Part shown: positions 1 to 7,254 of the stretch, piece by piece | How the letters are laid out: each line of letters begins with the position of its first letter | How positions within the stretch are numbered: position 1 is the stretch's first letter | DNA from: Rhizobium sp. CCGE 510 | Lineage (GTDB): Bacteria; Pseudomonadota; Alphaproteobacteria; Rhizobiales; Rhizobiaceae | Reading direction: 5' to 3' | NCBI RefSeq assembly: GCF_000292525.1 | Contig: NZ_AEYF01000045.1 | Location: 248,001-312,000, forward strand | Length of the DNA stretch: 64,000 bases | The notes under the pieces: generated by a model | The model's input: only the letters and a program-made list of their open reading frames with translations | What the model was told of the DNA's origin: nothing | Databases searched by the model: none | Translations under genes and position numbers: made by a program

Positions 1-346
1 AAAAGGCCTCCTGCAGTGCGCCGGCCAACCTAAGCCAATCTTCGCCGGCATCGATGGCGGCTAAGACCATGAACCCCGCCGGCGTCGGATCCGAGAGCGC
101 AGCCCGGTTCTCAAACGCCAGAGTCTTACCCCGCAAGGCCGCCCAACGCGTCAGGTCCTTCAGCCAGTAAGCACGGCGTGCCTCCGGCCGGTTGCGAGAA
201 TAGATGCCGCCATTGTCTTCGATCAACGGGATGACATAGGGACGGATGGATACGTCATGCTGTTTGGCGAGAGCCACGAAGGGCTCGAGGCCGATGAAAG
301 CCCAGGGCTAGCCAATGCCAAAAAAGTAATCGATGGTCTTTGTCAT
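1..346 (-). pseudogene. 2-hydroxychromene-2-carboxylate isomerase-like (DsbA fold) gene, broken by an amber codon; also cut by window edge
   Basis: Reading leftward from ATG at 344-346, the frame gives MTKTIDYFFGIG, then TAG at 308-310, then PWAFIGLEPFVALA and an open frame to the window edge. The family (glutathione-dependent HCCA isomerases, thioredoxin/DsbA fold) has a serine before PW(A/F); that serine binds the glutathione thiol. One base change (TCG to TAG) would explain the stop, and it falls on the catalytic residue at codon 13. The ATG overlaps the stop of the upstream TetR gene (ATGA), so the two were translationally coupled. The remaining ~100 codons look intact, which suggests a recent loss, or a sequencing error. 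The C-terminal half lies outside the window. Confidence 0.75.
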
Positions 347-927
347 GGCGCAGCATTCTCGAGAGATTTGGTTGAACGGATTGCGGTGTCGAACATAGTC
401 AGCGCACAGTCACGCGCCACGAGCACAGCTTGCGGATCGCGTCCGACGGCCACCGTGGCCAGCGCGCCTTCGTAAAGAAGGGCGAGATGGGCCGCCGTCT
501 GGTCGGCGTTGATATCGGCCTTCGAGACGATGTCGCGGAAAATACCGGCAACCATTCTCTTATGCGCTCTCGCGACGGAAACGACCCGCTCGGAATCGCC
601 ATGCTCGGCGACCGCAAGCGCAAATGCGCAACCGCGAAATTCGGGGCTATCGGCCTTTTCGTACAGCCGCTCGAAAATCAGCTTGAGCTGGTTTCGCGGG
701 GCTGCTTCGGTTTTCAAAGCCTCGTGAAGCGAGCCTATGACTCGATCGTGGCGCTGCTGGAGGTAGGCTGCGACGAGATGGTCCTTGGAGGGAAAATGGC
801 GATAGAGTGTCGCCTTGGCCACCTTCGCTTCGTCGATAATTCTATCAATGCCGACGGCCCGGATGCCTTCGCTATAAAAAAGCGCACCGGCGACTGTAAG
901 GATTTGATGTGAGATGGACTCTTTCAT
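343..927 (-). CDS. TetR/AcrR family transcriptional regulator
   Basis: A 194-residue protein with an N-terminal TetR helix-turn-helix (about residues 8-55: ILTVAGALFYSEGIRAVGID and then KATLYRHFPSKDHLV), followed by an all-helical ligand domain. The length is typical of the family. It is probably a local repressor of the isomerase gene that follows in the same transcript, whose ATG overlaps its stop codon. The ligand is unknown; the companion gene hints at an aromatic or glutathione-conjugated compound. No clear operator palindrome was seen immediately upstream of the start. Confidence 0.88.
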   Translation of the reverse strand: MKESISHQILTVAGALFYSEGIRAVGIDRIIDEAKVAKATLYRHFPSKDHLVAAYLQQRHDRVIGSLHEALKTEAAPRNQLKLIFERLYEKADSPEFRGCAFALAVAEHGDSERVVSVARAHKRMVAGIFRDIVSKADINADQTAAHLALLYEGALATVAVGRDPQAVLVARDCALTMFDTAIRSTKSLENAAP

Positions 928-1226
928 GGTCTACTTCGGGTTATTCATGCTTTCGGGATCGGCAGGAGTTATTGAGGCTTGCCACGAGCTTCGTCCTGAC
1001 GGGTGCGATACATGTTGAACGACTTGCGGCGTCGAATCGACGAGAAATCGTGCCGGTCTGCTCGCGGTGAAGGCTGCCTCAGGGGATTTTCCTCCTTGTC
1101 ATCGAGCCATTTGATTGTTGCTCCTTCCAATTGTCATGCCCATCGCCCAGCTACCGGCGGATCCCGCCTGACCTGTGAGACCTCAGGCTAGCGACGTAAA
1201 TCGTTAGAAGAAAGACAGGTCATTCC

Positions 1227-1249
1227 TTTTCTACTATATTTGTAGAAAA
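1227..1249. promoter_or_regulatory. Perfect 8-bp inverted repeat, possible operator
   Basis: TTTTCTAC (1227-1234) and GTAGAAAA (1242-1249) are perfect inverted repeats around a 7-base AT spacer. It may be a regulator binding site or a weak hairpin. No gene starts close to it, so its target is unknown. Confidence 0.35.
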
Positions 1250-1550
1250 TGTTTTGCTGACCAAAAGGCGATTCTGGGCAAAACCGAATAAAGCTTGCGC
1301 GGAACGTGGACGCCGACGCTACCAGCGGCGGGCGTAGCTCTGCGTAGTGGGGTTGGGAGAGCGTCAGGTCAACGCGACCGCCAAAAATTATTATCTTACG
1401 TCCGCCCAATTCCTTTCAAAAGGCCAATTCCTGTCGTCAGCGCTGACGCCGGTCGTGCGAGCAGGGTCTGAGGTTCCATATTGGAAGTTTTTTCTGTGAT
1501 CGAGGGGATATTTGGCATCAACGGGAATAGTCATCCAAATTTCCGTCCCT

Positions 1551-1577
1551 TATAGTCTATTAAATTAGTAGATTATA
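1551..1577. promoter_or_regulatory. Imperfect dyad upstream of the small ORF at 1626
   Basis: TATAGTCTA (1551-1559) and TAGATTATA (1569-1577) form an inverted repeat with one mismatch and a 9-base spacer. It lies about 50 bases before the start codon at 1626, in the expected promoter position, so it is a candidate operator. Confidence 0.3.
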
Positions 1578-1625
1578 GCGCCGAATGCCAAGCGCTCGGT
1601 AGCTTGGCGAGGAAGGGTGACCGCA

Positions 1626-1823
1626 ATGACCAGACAGGTGATCGAACATGCCGGCATTCCCGTCGGCATCATCATTCCAGACAACGGCTTGCTGAAGTTC
1701 ATCGCCGTCAAATTTCATGTGCATGATCTTGACGGTCAGCGCTTTGCCTCTGCGTCGGACGTTTTGCGGGCCATTCATAAATTGATGTCGGCCCGCGGCG
1801 GCAGCATCCCGCGCGCTGCATAA
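1626..1823 (+). CDS. Small conserved rhizobial hypothetical protein
   Basis: A 65-residue protein beginning MTRQVIEHAGIPVGI. It resembles short uncharacterised proteins I know from Rhizobiaceae (same opening, then a region rich in V/H/D and an alanine/serine helix near the end). The ATG at 1626 follows GGAAGGG at a good distance, so it is preferred to the in-frame GTG at 1617. There is no signal peptide or membrane segment. It is followed after 14 bases by another small same-strand gene, so the two may be cotranscribed. Function unknown. Confidence 0.6.
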   Translation: MTRQVIEHAGIPVGIIIPDNGLLKFIAVKFHVHDLDGQRFASASDVLRAIHKLMSARGGSIPRAA

Positions 1824-1837
1824 TCGAAGGGCAGGAT

Positions 1838-2026
1838 ATGGGCAGGCTGCGCCACTTCTTCCGCCTCTCTGCGCTGCGCGACGATCTCGAAACGAGGCTG
1901 CTTGTTCGCGAATACCGTCTCCTGCTCCTAGATGATCAGTTCGACGACGGCACCGACAGCGAACTTCGCGCGAGATGCGCGGAACTCTCCAACGAAATCT
2001 CTTCGGGCCTTTACCGGCATTTATAG
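1838..2026 (+). CDS. Small hypothetical protein
   Basis: A 62-residue, charged, probably helical protein (LETRLLVREYRLLLLDDQFD in the middle, ending SGLYRHL). AGGGCAGGA precedes the ATG. It has no recognised domain, signal peptide or membrane helix. It sits 14 bases after the preceding small gene and 21 before the next, so the three probably form one transcript. The call rests on start-site quality and spacing, not on homology. Confidence 0.45.
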   Translation: MGRLRHFFRLSALRDDLETRLLVREYRLLLLDDQFDDGTDSELRARCAELSNEISSGLYRHL

Positions 2027-2047
2027 CGCCAACCAGGAAGATAATGG

Positions 2048-2923
2048 ATGCAACGCAGATTTTTCGCCAAAAGAGCTTCTTCATTGCGAACCATCATAAG
2101 GGCGGTAATTTTAGCTGCTGCCATCCCACTCGCATTCCAAAATGTGGCCGCCGCAGGCCAGAAGGTGCTTCTATCCTACGAAGCGACACCGTCTGCAGGT
2201 TTCCATCTGCCGCGGCTCGCCCAGGCCAGTTATGATGATCGGGTGGCCTTTTCGGCGGCGGTGCTGAAGGAGATCGTGCCGAAAATCATATCGGCAAACG
2301 GCATCGACCCTGCAACTCTGGAAACGGAAGTGACGCCCGGCGGATATCTTCTGAAAACCAACGCGTCGCTTCAGACCGAGGGTGAACTCGATGATGTCAC
2401 GGCCGATCGCTTGGCAGGCTCCCTTGGCTACATCTTCCGCCAATATAGCGTCCTCGTCTCCCGTCTCGACGACGCACGCGGCAATACCGGCTTTGTTGTT
2501 GTTCGATTTCCCAAGGACAGTCTCAACGCTGCGGTTGCGCAGAAATTCTTTGAAACGGCCGATGCGACGAAAAAAGGTTTGGGCGGCGGCTATACGGCAT
2601 TCGGAGACGAACAAATCTTTCTCAATGTCACCAATTCCGGAGGGAAGCCTTACAGCGGTCTCGATGACGCTGCCTTCCTTGACGGCCTGAAGCGAACGGC
2701 TGCCTCGTTTGGCGCCCCGAAACCAGAAATATCTGCTTCCGGCAAGGCAGTGGCACGATTTGTCGGCAATGATTGGGAAAAGTCCAAACAAGGCGAAGAC
2801 TACATAAGCCTGCTCGGTGGGGCTGATTCCGGATTGGTGAAAAAGCTGGAAGAGATAGGCGCGGACTATGCAGCCCTTGTCGCCAAGGCCGCTGAAGGCA
2901 ACGGCTGGAACCGAGACGAATGA
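2048..2923 (+). CDS. Exported hypothetical protein
   Basis: A 291-residue protein with a basic N terminus and a hydrophobic stretch (AVILAAAIPLAFQNVAAAG, about residues 19-37) that looks like a Sec signal peptide cleaved near AAA-G. The mature part is soluble, mixed alpha/beta, with no motif I recognise. It is the last of three closely spaced plus-strand genes, and its ATG follows GGAAG. It is probably periplasmic; function unknown. Confidence 0.65.
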   Translation: MQRRFFAKRASSLRTIIRAVILAAAIPLAFQNVAAAGQKVLLSYEATPSAGFHLPRLAQASYDDRVAFSAAVLKEIVPKIISANGIDPATLETEVTPGGYLLKTNASLQTEGELDDVTADRLAGSLGYIFRQYSVLVSRLDDARGNTGFVVVRFPKDSLNAAVAQKFFETADATKKGLGGGYTAFGDEQIFLNVTNSGGKPYSGLDDAAFLDGLKRTAASFGAPKPEISASGKAVARFVGNDWEKSKQGEDYISLLGGADSGLVKKLEEIGADYAALVAKAAEGNGWNRDE

Positions 2924-3089
2924 GGACTCTCATATTGGTGTCAACGCCTTTAGCAGCCAGCCCGTCAGTTCTATAGATCGAATGGATATTTTGAAATGGT
3001 GCATCGAGCAGCGGTTTCGGAACGAATTCCGGCTATCCAATGACCAAGACACTGAGCGCAATCTAGCCAACGGATCGACCGGGCGGTGT

Positions 3090-3347
3090 CCTGATGCGGA
3101 TACCGTCGCCGAAGCGCAGATCGTCACGGCAGAGGAAAAGATCCTGTCGACCGAGATCGCGATTGCTGCGACGAACATGCTGTTCGAACTGGCCGGCACC
3201 CGCTCGACGCTCGCCGAACACAATCTCGACCGCCATTGGCGCGATGTCCGCACCCACACGCTTCATGATCCCGTCCGCTGGAATTACGCCATTCTCGGCA
3301 AGTATCTCCCGAATGGAGAAAAGCCGCCGCTCCACGCTTGGAGCTGA
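3090..3347 (+). pseudogene. 3' remnant of an acyl-CoA-dehydrogenase-fold flavin monooxygenase (SfnB/DszC-like)
   Basis: The last ~85 codons of an open frame match the C terminus of the SfnB/DszC branch of the acyl-CoA dehydrogenase superfamily. The helix FELAGTRSTLAEHNLDRHWR and then VRTHTLHDPVRWNYAILGKY are family hallmarks. Upstream of about 3090 the frame no longer resembles the family, and a full gene would need about 1 kb more. The remnant therefore lacks the flavin-binding and substrate regions and is not expected to be functional. It suggests a deletion or insertion junction near 3090. Confidence 0.7.
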
Positions 3348-3359
3348 TGGGCCGCAGAG

Positions 3360-3388
3360 GCCTTCCACGTCTCGACGTCGTGGGAGGC
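3360..3388. terminator. Stem-loop downstream of the monooxygenase remnant
   Basis: GCCTTCCACG (3360-3369) can pair with CGTGGGAGGC (3379-3388), with one G-T wobble and a 9-base loop. It starts 12 bases after the remnant's stop codon. There is no U-tract, so it is a weak terminator candidate, perhaps the original terminator of the lost gene. Confidence 0.35.
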
Positions 3389-3502
3389 TTCAAGGCGTCG
3401 TCAACCTGACCGTCAAGTGCGGGCGGGGCGAACGCTGGACCTCTCGCCGAATCTGGTATTGGAGCGAAGTGTTGCGTGAAAGTCGTCGGCGGTAGCGAAT
3501 GC

Positions 3503-4147
3503 CTACCACCAGCTTCGTTTTGCCAAGCCCGAGAGCATCGCCTCGAAAGCCGTGAGCTCATGCTTTGACACTTCATGCGCACGGTCCGGCACGATGTCGC
3601 AGCGAAGCCGGGCCCGGGCACGCGCCAAGGCTTCCGCTGCACTCGCCATGGCATCGGCAGGAATCCAGGGATCCTTGTCCGAACCGGTCAAATAGACCGG
3701 CATTCCGTCAAGGTCGGCAAATGGCTTCTCGCATCGCGACGTCCCCACGCGGCAACCAGTCAGGTTGGCCATGGCGCCACCCCAAGGCCCGTGTCGCATC
3801 GCATACTCCATGGCCAGGCAAGCGCCCTGGCTGAAGCCACCGATGACAAGCGGTGTCGGATATTTTCTACCACCGGAAAGGCCTGCCACCAGTCCTCGGA
3901 TGTACGCAACAGACTTTTCTAGCTGCTGTCTAGTCGCATCCGTCAACACATCCGTGGCGCGCGCGCTATACCAGCTGTTGCCAGACGCGCGTGGCAAAAC
4001 ATATGCCACGCCGGTGGTTCCAAGCCTGGAGATAACCTGCTCCTGCATGTCCTCGGGCGACTGGGTTCGCCCATGGATGAACACGCAATGGACAAGTGCC
4101 TCCTCGGGTGTGGCGCCGAGGAGCAAGGGTGTTTCGTGCGTTGACAT
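3503..4147 (-). CDS. Phospholipase/carboxylesterase-family alpha/beta hydrolase (MhqD-like)
   Basis: A protein of about 214 residues of the small esterase family. The strand-loop VFIHGRTQSPEDM opens the fold, GGFSQGACLA carries the nucleophilic serine (GxSxG), and the acid and His candidates lie in GSDKDPW and DRAHEV. It follows the ring-cleaving dioxygenase by 9 bases on the same strand. In Bacillus the MhqD esterase and MhqO dioxygenase occur together in hydroquinone/quinone detoxification, which this pair resembles. The start could be GTG 4153 or ATG 4147; neither has a strong ribosome-binding site. The substrate is inferred from context only. Confidence 0.8.
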   Translation of the reverse strand: MSTHETPLLLGATPEEALVHCVFIHGRTQSPEDMQEQVISRLGTTGVAYVLPRASGNSWYSARATDVLTDATRQQLEKSVAYIRGLVAGLSGGRKYPTPLVIGGFSQGACLAMEYAMRHGPWGGAMANLTGCRVGTSRCEKPFADLDGMPVYLTGSDKDPWIPADAMASAAEALARARARLRCDIVPDRAHEVSKHELTAFEAMLSGLAKRSWW

Positions 4148-4156
4148 CGACACGGC

Positions 4157-5113
4157 TCAGAAATTCGCCGGTTCCAGTCCGGCGATCAGCTCCTGCTTGC
4201 GGTCCTCGAACCACGGCGGGAAAACCAGCGTGGTGCCGATCTGGTCCGCCGGTTCGTCGAGTGCCCAGCCACCCTCGACGGACCACGCGATTTCGAACAG
4301 CGCGCCACCCGGCGAGCGGACGTAGCAGGACTTGAAGTAATTACGGTCCTTTTGGTCCGATACGTCGGTGAAACCGAGACCTTCGATATGCGCCTTGAGT
4401 TTGAGCTGGTTTTCCTCGTTGCCGGTATTGAGCGCGAGGTGGTGGATCGTTCCACCCGCCAGCGTCCAGGTGCCTTGCGGGCCGTTCGCCTCGTGCAGCA
4501 CTTCGACCATACTGTTCGGTCCGCCGGGATTCGGCACGGAGAACATCAGACCTTCGTCGCTATCGGCTTCCTTTGTCATCGACATGCCGACGCCGAGGAA
4601 GTCGTCCATCGCCGTGCGATCGAAGACGGCGATTGCCGCACCATAGATGCCCTTGATGCCGTGCGCGGCAACAACGCCCTGCGCCTCGTTGACGATCGAG
4701 TCACGATTGTCCGCCGGGCTCTCGACCAGTTCATGCGGGATGCCGCAGGGGTGTTTGAAGGCGACGCGGGTGATGCCGAAGCGCGAAATCTTGGTCGCTT
4801 CGACGCTCTTTCCATTCAGTCGGTCGATCCAGTAGCCGGCGGAGCCGACGGGAATGGCCATCTGAATGATCTTGGACTGATTGGTGCCACGCCGGCCGAA
4901 AACGCCGGGCTTCCTGAACGGGAAGGTGGTGATGATAGTCGAGGCATCGCCGTTCCGCGAGCCGTAATAGAGGTGGTAGACGGGGATCGTGCCATCGAAC
5001 AGCACGGTGCGCTTGACCGAGTACAGGCCGAGCACCTTGGTATAGAAGTCGTAATCTTCCTGCGCGCCGTCGGTGCAAAGCGTCAGATGATGATATCCGC
5101 TGATAAGGGCCAT
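4157..5113 (-). CDS. VOC-family ring-cleaving (hydroquinone-type) dioxygenase, PcpA/LinE/MhqO-like
   Basis: A 318-residue protein with two vicinal-oxygen-chelate halves. Likely Fe(II) ligands are the His in SGYHHLTL (residues 8-9), the His in TIHHLALNTG (second half) and the Glu in GGALFEIAW. This is the 2-His-1-carboxylate pattern of PcpA/LinE enzymes, which open para-diphenols between a hydroxylated and a neighbouring carbon. A GGAGG precedes the ATG. A LysR gene is divergent 168 bases upstream and probably controls it, and the MhqD-like esterase follows. The precise substrate (hydroquinone, methyl- or halo-hydroquinone) cannot be read from the sequence. Confidence 0.85.
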   Translation of the reverse strand: MALISGYHHLTLCTDGAQEDYDFYTKVLGLYSVKRTVLFDGTIPVYHLYYGSRNGDASTIITTFPFRKPGVFGRRGTNQSKIIQMAIPVGSAGYWIDRLNGKSVEATKISRFGITRVAFKHPCGIPHELVESPADNRDSIVNEAQGVVAAHGIKGIYGAAIAVFDRTAMDDFLGVGMSMTKEADSDEGLMFSVPNPGGPNSMVEVLHEANGPQGTWTLAGGTIHHLALNTGNEENQLKLKAHIEGLGFTDVSDQKDRNYFKSCYVRSPGGALFEIAWSVEGGWALDEPADQIGTTLVFPPWFEDRKQELIAGLEPANF

Positions 5114-5281
5114 GTTTTCCTCCTCCGAAAACGGTCTCCAATTCCGGACGCGGATCCTCCCCCGCGTTCATCCGGAGCCACGCTTGCCGGCAGGTCGAGC
5201 CGCGCGTCGTGATCGTCCTGAATATAGCCCATACAATCGGCTGTTGATTGACATTATTCATAGTGGTTATAACAAATTGCT

Positions 5282-6274
5282 ATGAAGATCGTGGAAGCCC
5301 ATCTCGTCCAGCTGGCCGCCGTCATCGAAACCGGCGGCGTGACCGAAGCCGCCGCGATGCTCGGCATGACGCAATCGGCGGTGTCACGCACCATCTCCAT
5401 CCTGGAAAAGCGTATCGGCGAGCCGCTCTTCGTTTCCGGTCGCCGGCCGATGCAGCCGACGCCGCTGGGTGAGCAGCTCGGACAGCAGGGCAGGTCGATC
5501 CTCGCCTCGTCACGCAAGGCGGCGGAGATTATCCGCAGCTTCAAGTCGGGATCGTCGGGCCGCGTGCGCATTGGCGGCGTGCCCTTCTTCATGGATGCCG
5601 TCGTGTCGCCGATGATCGCTTCTTTCCAGCGTGGCGAGCCGGGCATCATGGTGCATCAGTCCTATGGCAACTATCCCGACCTCGTCGCCGAACTGGATTC
5701 CGGCCAGATCGATCTCGCCGTGACGCCGACCGGTTCGGTGGATCTCCGTGCCGATCTGCATTTCGAGTCGATCCTGCCGGCACGCAATGTGCTCGCCTGT
5801 GGTGCCGGCCACCCGCTGGTACGAAAGCGCAGCCTCGCGACAGAAGACATCGTCAACTATCCCTGGGTGGCGCCGCTGCCGGGCTCGCCGCTGGTGCTCG
5901 ACCTGCACAATATCTTGCTGACACTCGGGCTTGAGGAAGTCAGCCTGCGCTATGCCGGCGGCTCTCTGCTCAGCGTCGTGAACTATCTCGCGGGGACCGA
6001 CGCGCTGGCCATCCTTCCGCATTCCGTGGCCTATGCCTTTCGCGGCGAGAGCAAGGTTACCATCATCCCGCTCGATATTCCGCAGCCCGAGCGCGTGCTG
6101 GGGATCATGACGCGGAAGAAGCCTTATTCGAACCCTGCCGGCCGCAAGTTCCTTGGTCATCTGCGCCGGGAGTTCTCGGAACTCCGCCGCGCGGTCGAAA
6201 AGCACGAGAAGACGATCCACTGGGTCCAGGGACCGTTCATGGGTGAGCGCGAGCGCAAGCCTGCGGCGGAGTAG
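5282..6274 (+). CDS. LysR-family transcriptional regulator
   Basis: A 330-residue LysR protein: N-terminal winged helix (VTEAAAMLGMTQSAVSRTIS, residues ~21-40) and a C-terminal periplasmic-binding-like effector domain. It is divergent from the ring-cleaving dioxygenase and convergent with the intradiol dioxygenase of operon A. It is a close paralogue of the LysR protein at 15780: both have the pattern LVQLAAV, then LEKR.GEPLF and GRRP.QPTPLG at the same positions. The co-inducer is probably an aromatic ring-cleavage substrate or product (inference). No ribosome-binding site is obvious before the ATG. Confidence 0.9.
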   Translation: MKIVEAHLVQLAAVIETGGVTEAAAMLGMTQSAVSRTISILEKRIGEPLFVSGRRPMQPTPLGEQLGQQGRSILASSRKAAEIIRSFKSGSSGRVRIGGVPFFMDAVVSPMIASFQRGEPGIMVHQSYGNYPDLVAELDSGQIDLAVTPTGSVDLRADLHFESILPARNVLACGAGHPLVRKRSLATEDIVNYPWVAPLPGSPLVLDLHNILLTLGLEEVSLRYAGGSLLSVVNYLAGTDALAILPHSVAYAFRGESKVTIIPLDIPQPERVLGIMTRKKPYSNPAGRKFLGHLRREFSELRRAVEKHEKTIHWVQGPFMGERERKPAAE

Positions 6275-6300
6275 GGCGGACGCGCCTCGGAATGAAGAAA

Positions 6301-6325
6301 AGAGGATGCGGCGTCCGCACCCTCT
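6301..6325. terminator. Bidirectional rho-independent terminator between convergent genes
   Basis: AGAGG-A-TGCGG pairs with CCGCA-C-CCTCT around a 3-base loop (one internal mismatch). TTTCT follows on the plus strand, and AAGAAAAG precedes it, giving a U-tract for the minus-strand transcript too. It separates the LysR gene from the end of catabolic operon A. Confidence 0.7.
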
Positions 6326-6362
6326 TTCTAGAGTTCTGCTAACAGGAGTTCTGCCCGTCCCC

Positions 6363-7247
6363 TCAGTCCTTGCGTCGTGCCAGCACGAAATTGTGGGTCA
6401 CGTCCCAGAAACCATCGGCGAATTCGTAACTCTTGGCACGTGCGGGGTCATTCACCTTGTTGAACTTCGCGAGCAGACTTTCCTTGACGCCGAACACCGC
6501 ATCCGAGTGGATATAGGGGTCGTCCGGGTCGAAGATATGCGTCGTCAGTGTCTCGAAGCCGTCGGCGCTGACGATGTAATGCAGATGCGCCGGGCGATAG
6601 GGATGGCGGCCGAGATTGCCGAGCAGTTGGCCCACCGGGCCGTCGTCGGGGATAGGGTAGTATTTCGGCTTCACCGCGCGGAACCAATAGTGCCCATCAG
6701 AGCCGGTCTTGAAGACGCCGCGCAGGTTGAAGTCTGGCTGGATGCCTTTTTGCTGTACGTCGTAAAAACCCTCGTCATTGGCTTGCCATACGTCGATTAC
6801 TGCATTGGCGATCGGCTTACCCTCGGTGTCGAGGATGCGGCCTTCGATCACCATATCCTCGCCCTTGCTGTCGAGGCATATATTGGCGCCCATCGGCAGT
6901 TCCGGCGCATCGGCGACGTGGAACGGACCGAGCACCGTGCTCTCGGATGCGCCCGAGGGCTTGCGGTTGTTGATCGCGTCGACCAGCATCGAGACGCCGA
7001 GCACGTCGGACAGCAGGATGAATTCCTGCCGCCATTCGTTGCACATCTGGCCGGTGCGCGTAAGGAACAGGATGGCCTGCATCCATTCGTCTTGCGTCGG
7101 CTCCAGCTCCTTGACCGCCTCGTGCAGCTTGCGGGTGATGACCTCCATCACTTCCTTCAAGCGCTCGTCCTTCGCGCTGGCATTGCGGCCGGTCACGACG
7201 TCGACCGAATTCGCCTCGGTGAAATAGCCCTTTTCATGGGATTGCAT
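6363..7247 (-). CDS. Intradiol dioxygenase, probable hydroxyquinol 1,2-dioxygenase
   Basis: A 294-residue member of the non-haem Fe(III) intradiol family. An N-terminal helical dimerisation domain is followed by the catalytic beta sandwich. Fe(III) ligands visible are Tyr in EGFYDVQ, Tyr in PKYYPIPDDGP and the two His in YRPAHLHYIV. The segment LLSDVLGVSMLVDAINNRKP is characteristic of the hydroxyquinol branch rather than catechol dioxygenases. It would open hydroxyquinol to maleylacetate. It is the last gene of operon A, 7 bases after the FAD hydroxylase, and is paralogous to the dioxygenase at 14839. Confidence 0.85.
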   Translation of the reverse strand: MQSHEKGYFTEANSVDVVTGRNASAKDERLKEVMEVITRKLHEAVKELEPTQDEWMQAILFLTRTGQMCNEWRQEFILLSDVLGVSMLVDAINNRKPSGASESTVLGPFHVADAPELPMGANICLDSKGEDMVIEGRILDTEGKPIANAVIDVWQANDEGFYDVQQKGIQPDFNLRGVFKTGSDGHYWFRAVKPKYYPIPDDGPVGQLLGNLGRHPYRPAHLHYIVSADGFETLTTHIFDPDDPYIHSDAVFGVKESLLAKFNKVNDPARAKSYEFADGFWDVTHNFVLARRKD

Positions 7248-7254
7248 GATCGCC

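Larger units (their letters stand above)
928..1625. other. Long intergenic region without a convincing gene
   Basis: About 700 bases between the divergent TetR gene and the small ORF at 1626. Short open frames exist here on both strands, but none resembles a known protein or has a good ribosome-binding site. The right half is AT-richer than its surroundings and holds two dyad symmetries (annotated separately). No tRNA, IS end or other RNA gene was recognised. Confidence 0.6.

Noticed and set aside
430-912. A 160-codon open frame on the plus strand over the TetR gene
   Set aside because: It is antisense to a clear TetR protein, has no ribosome-binding site or family resemblance, and follows from GC-rich codon use.
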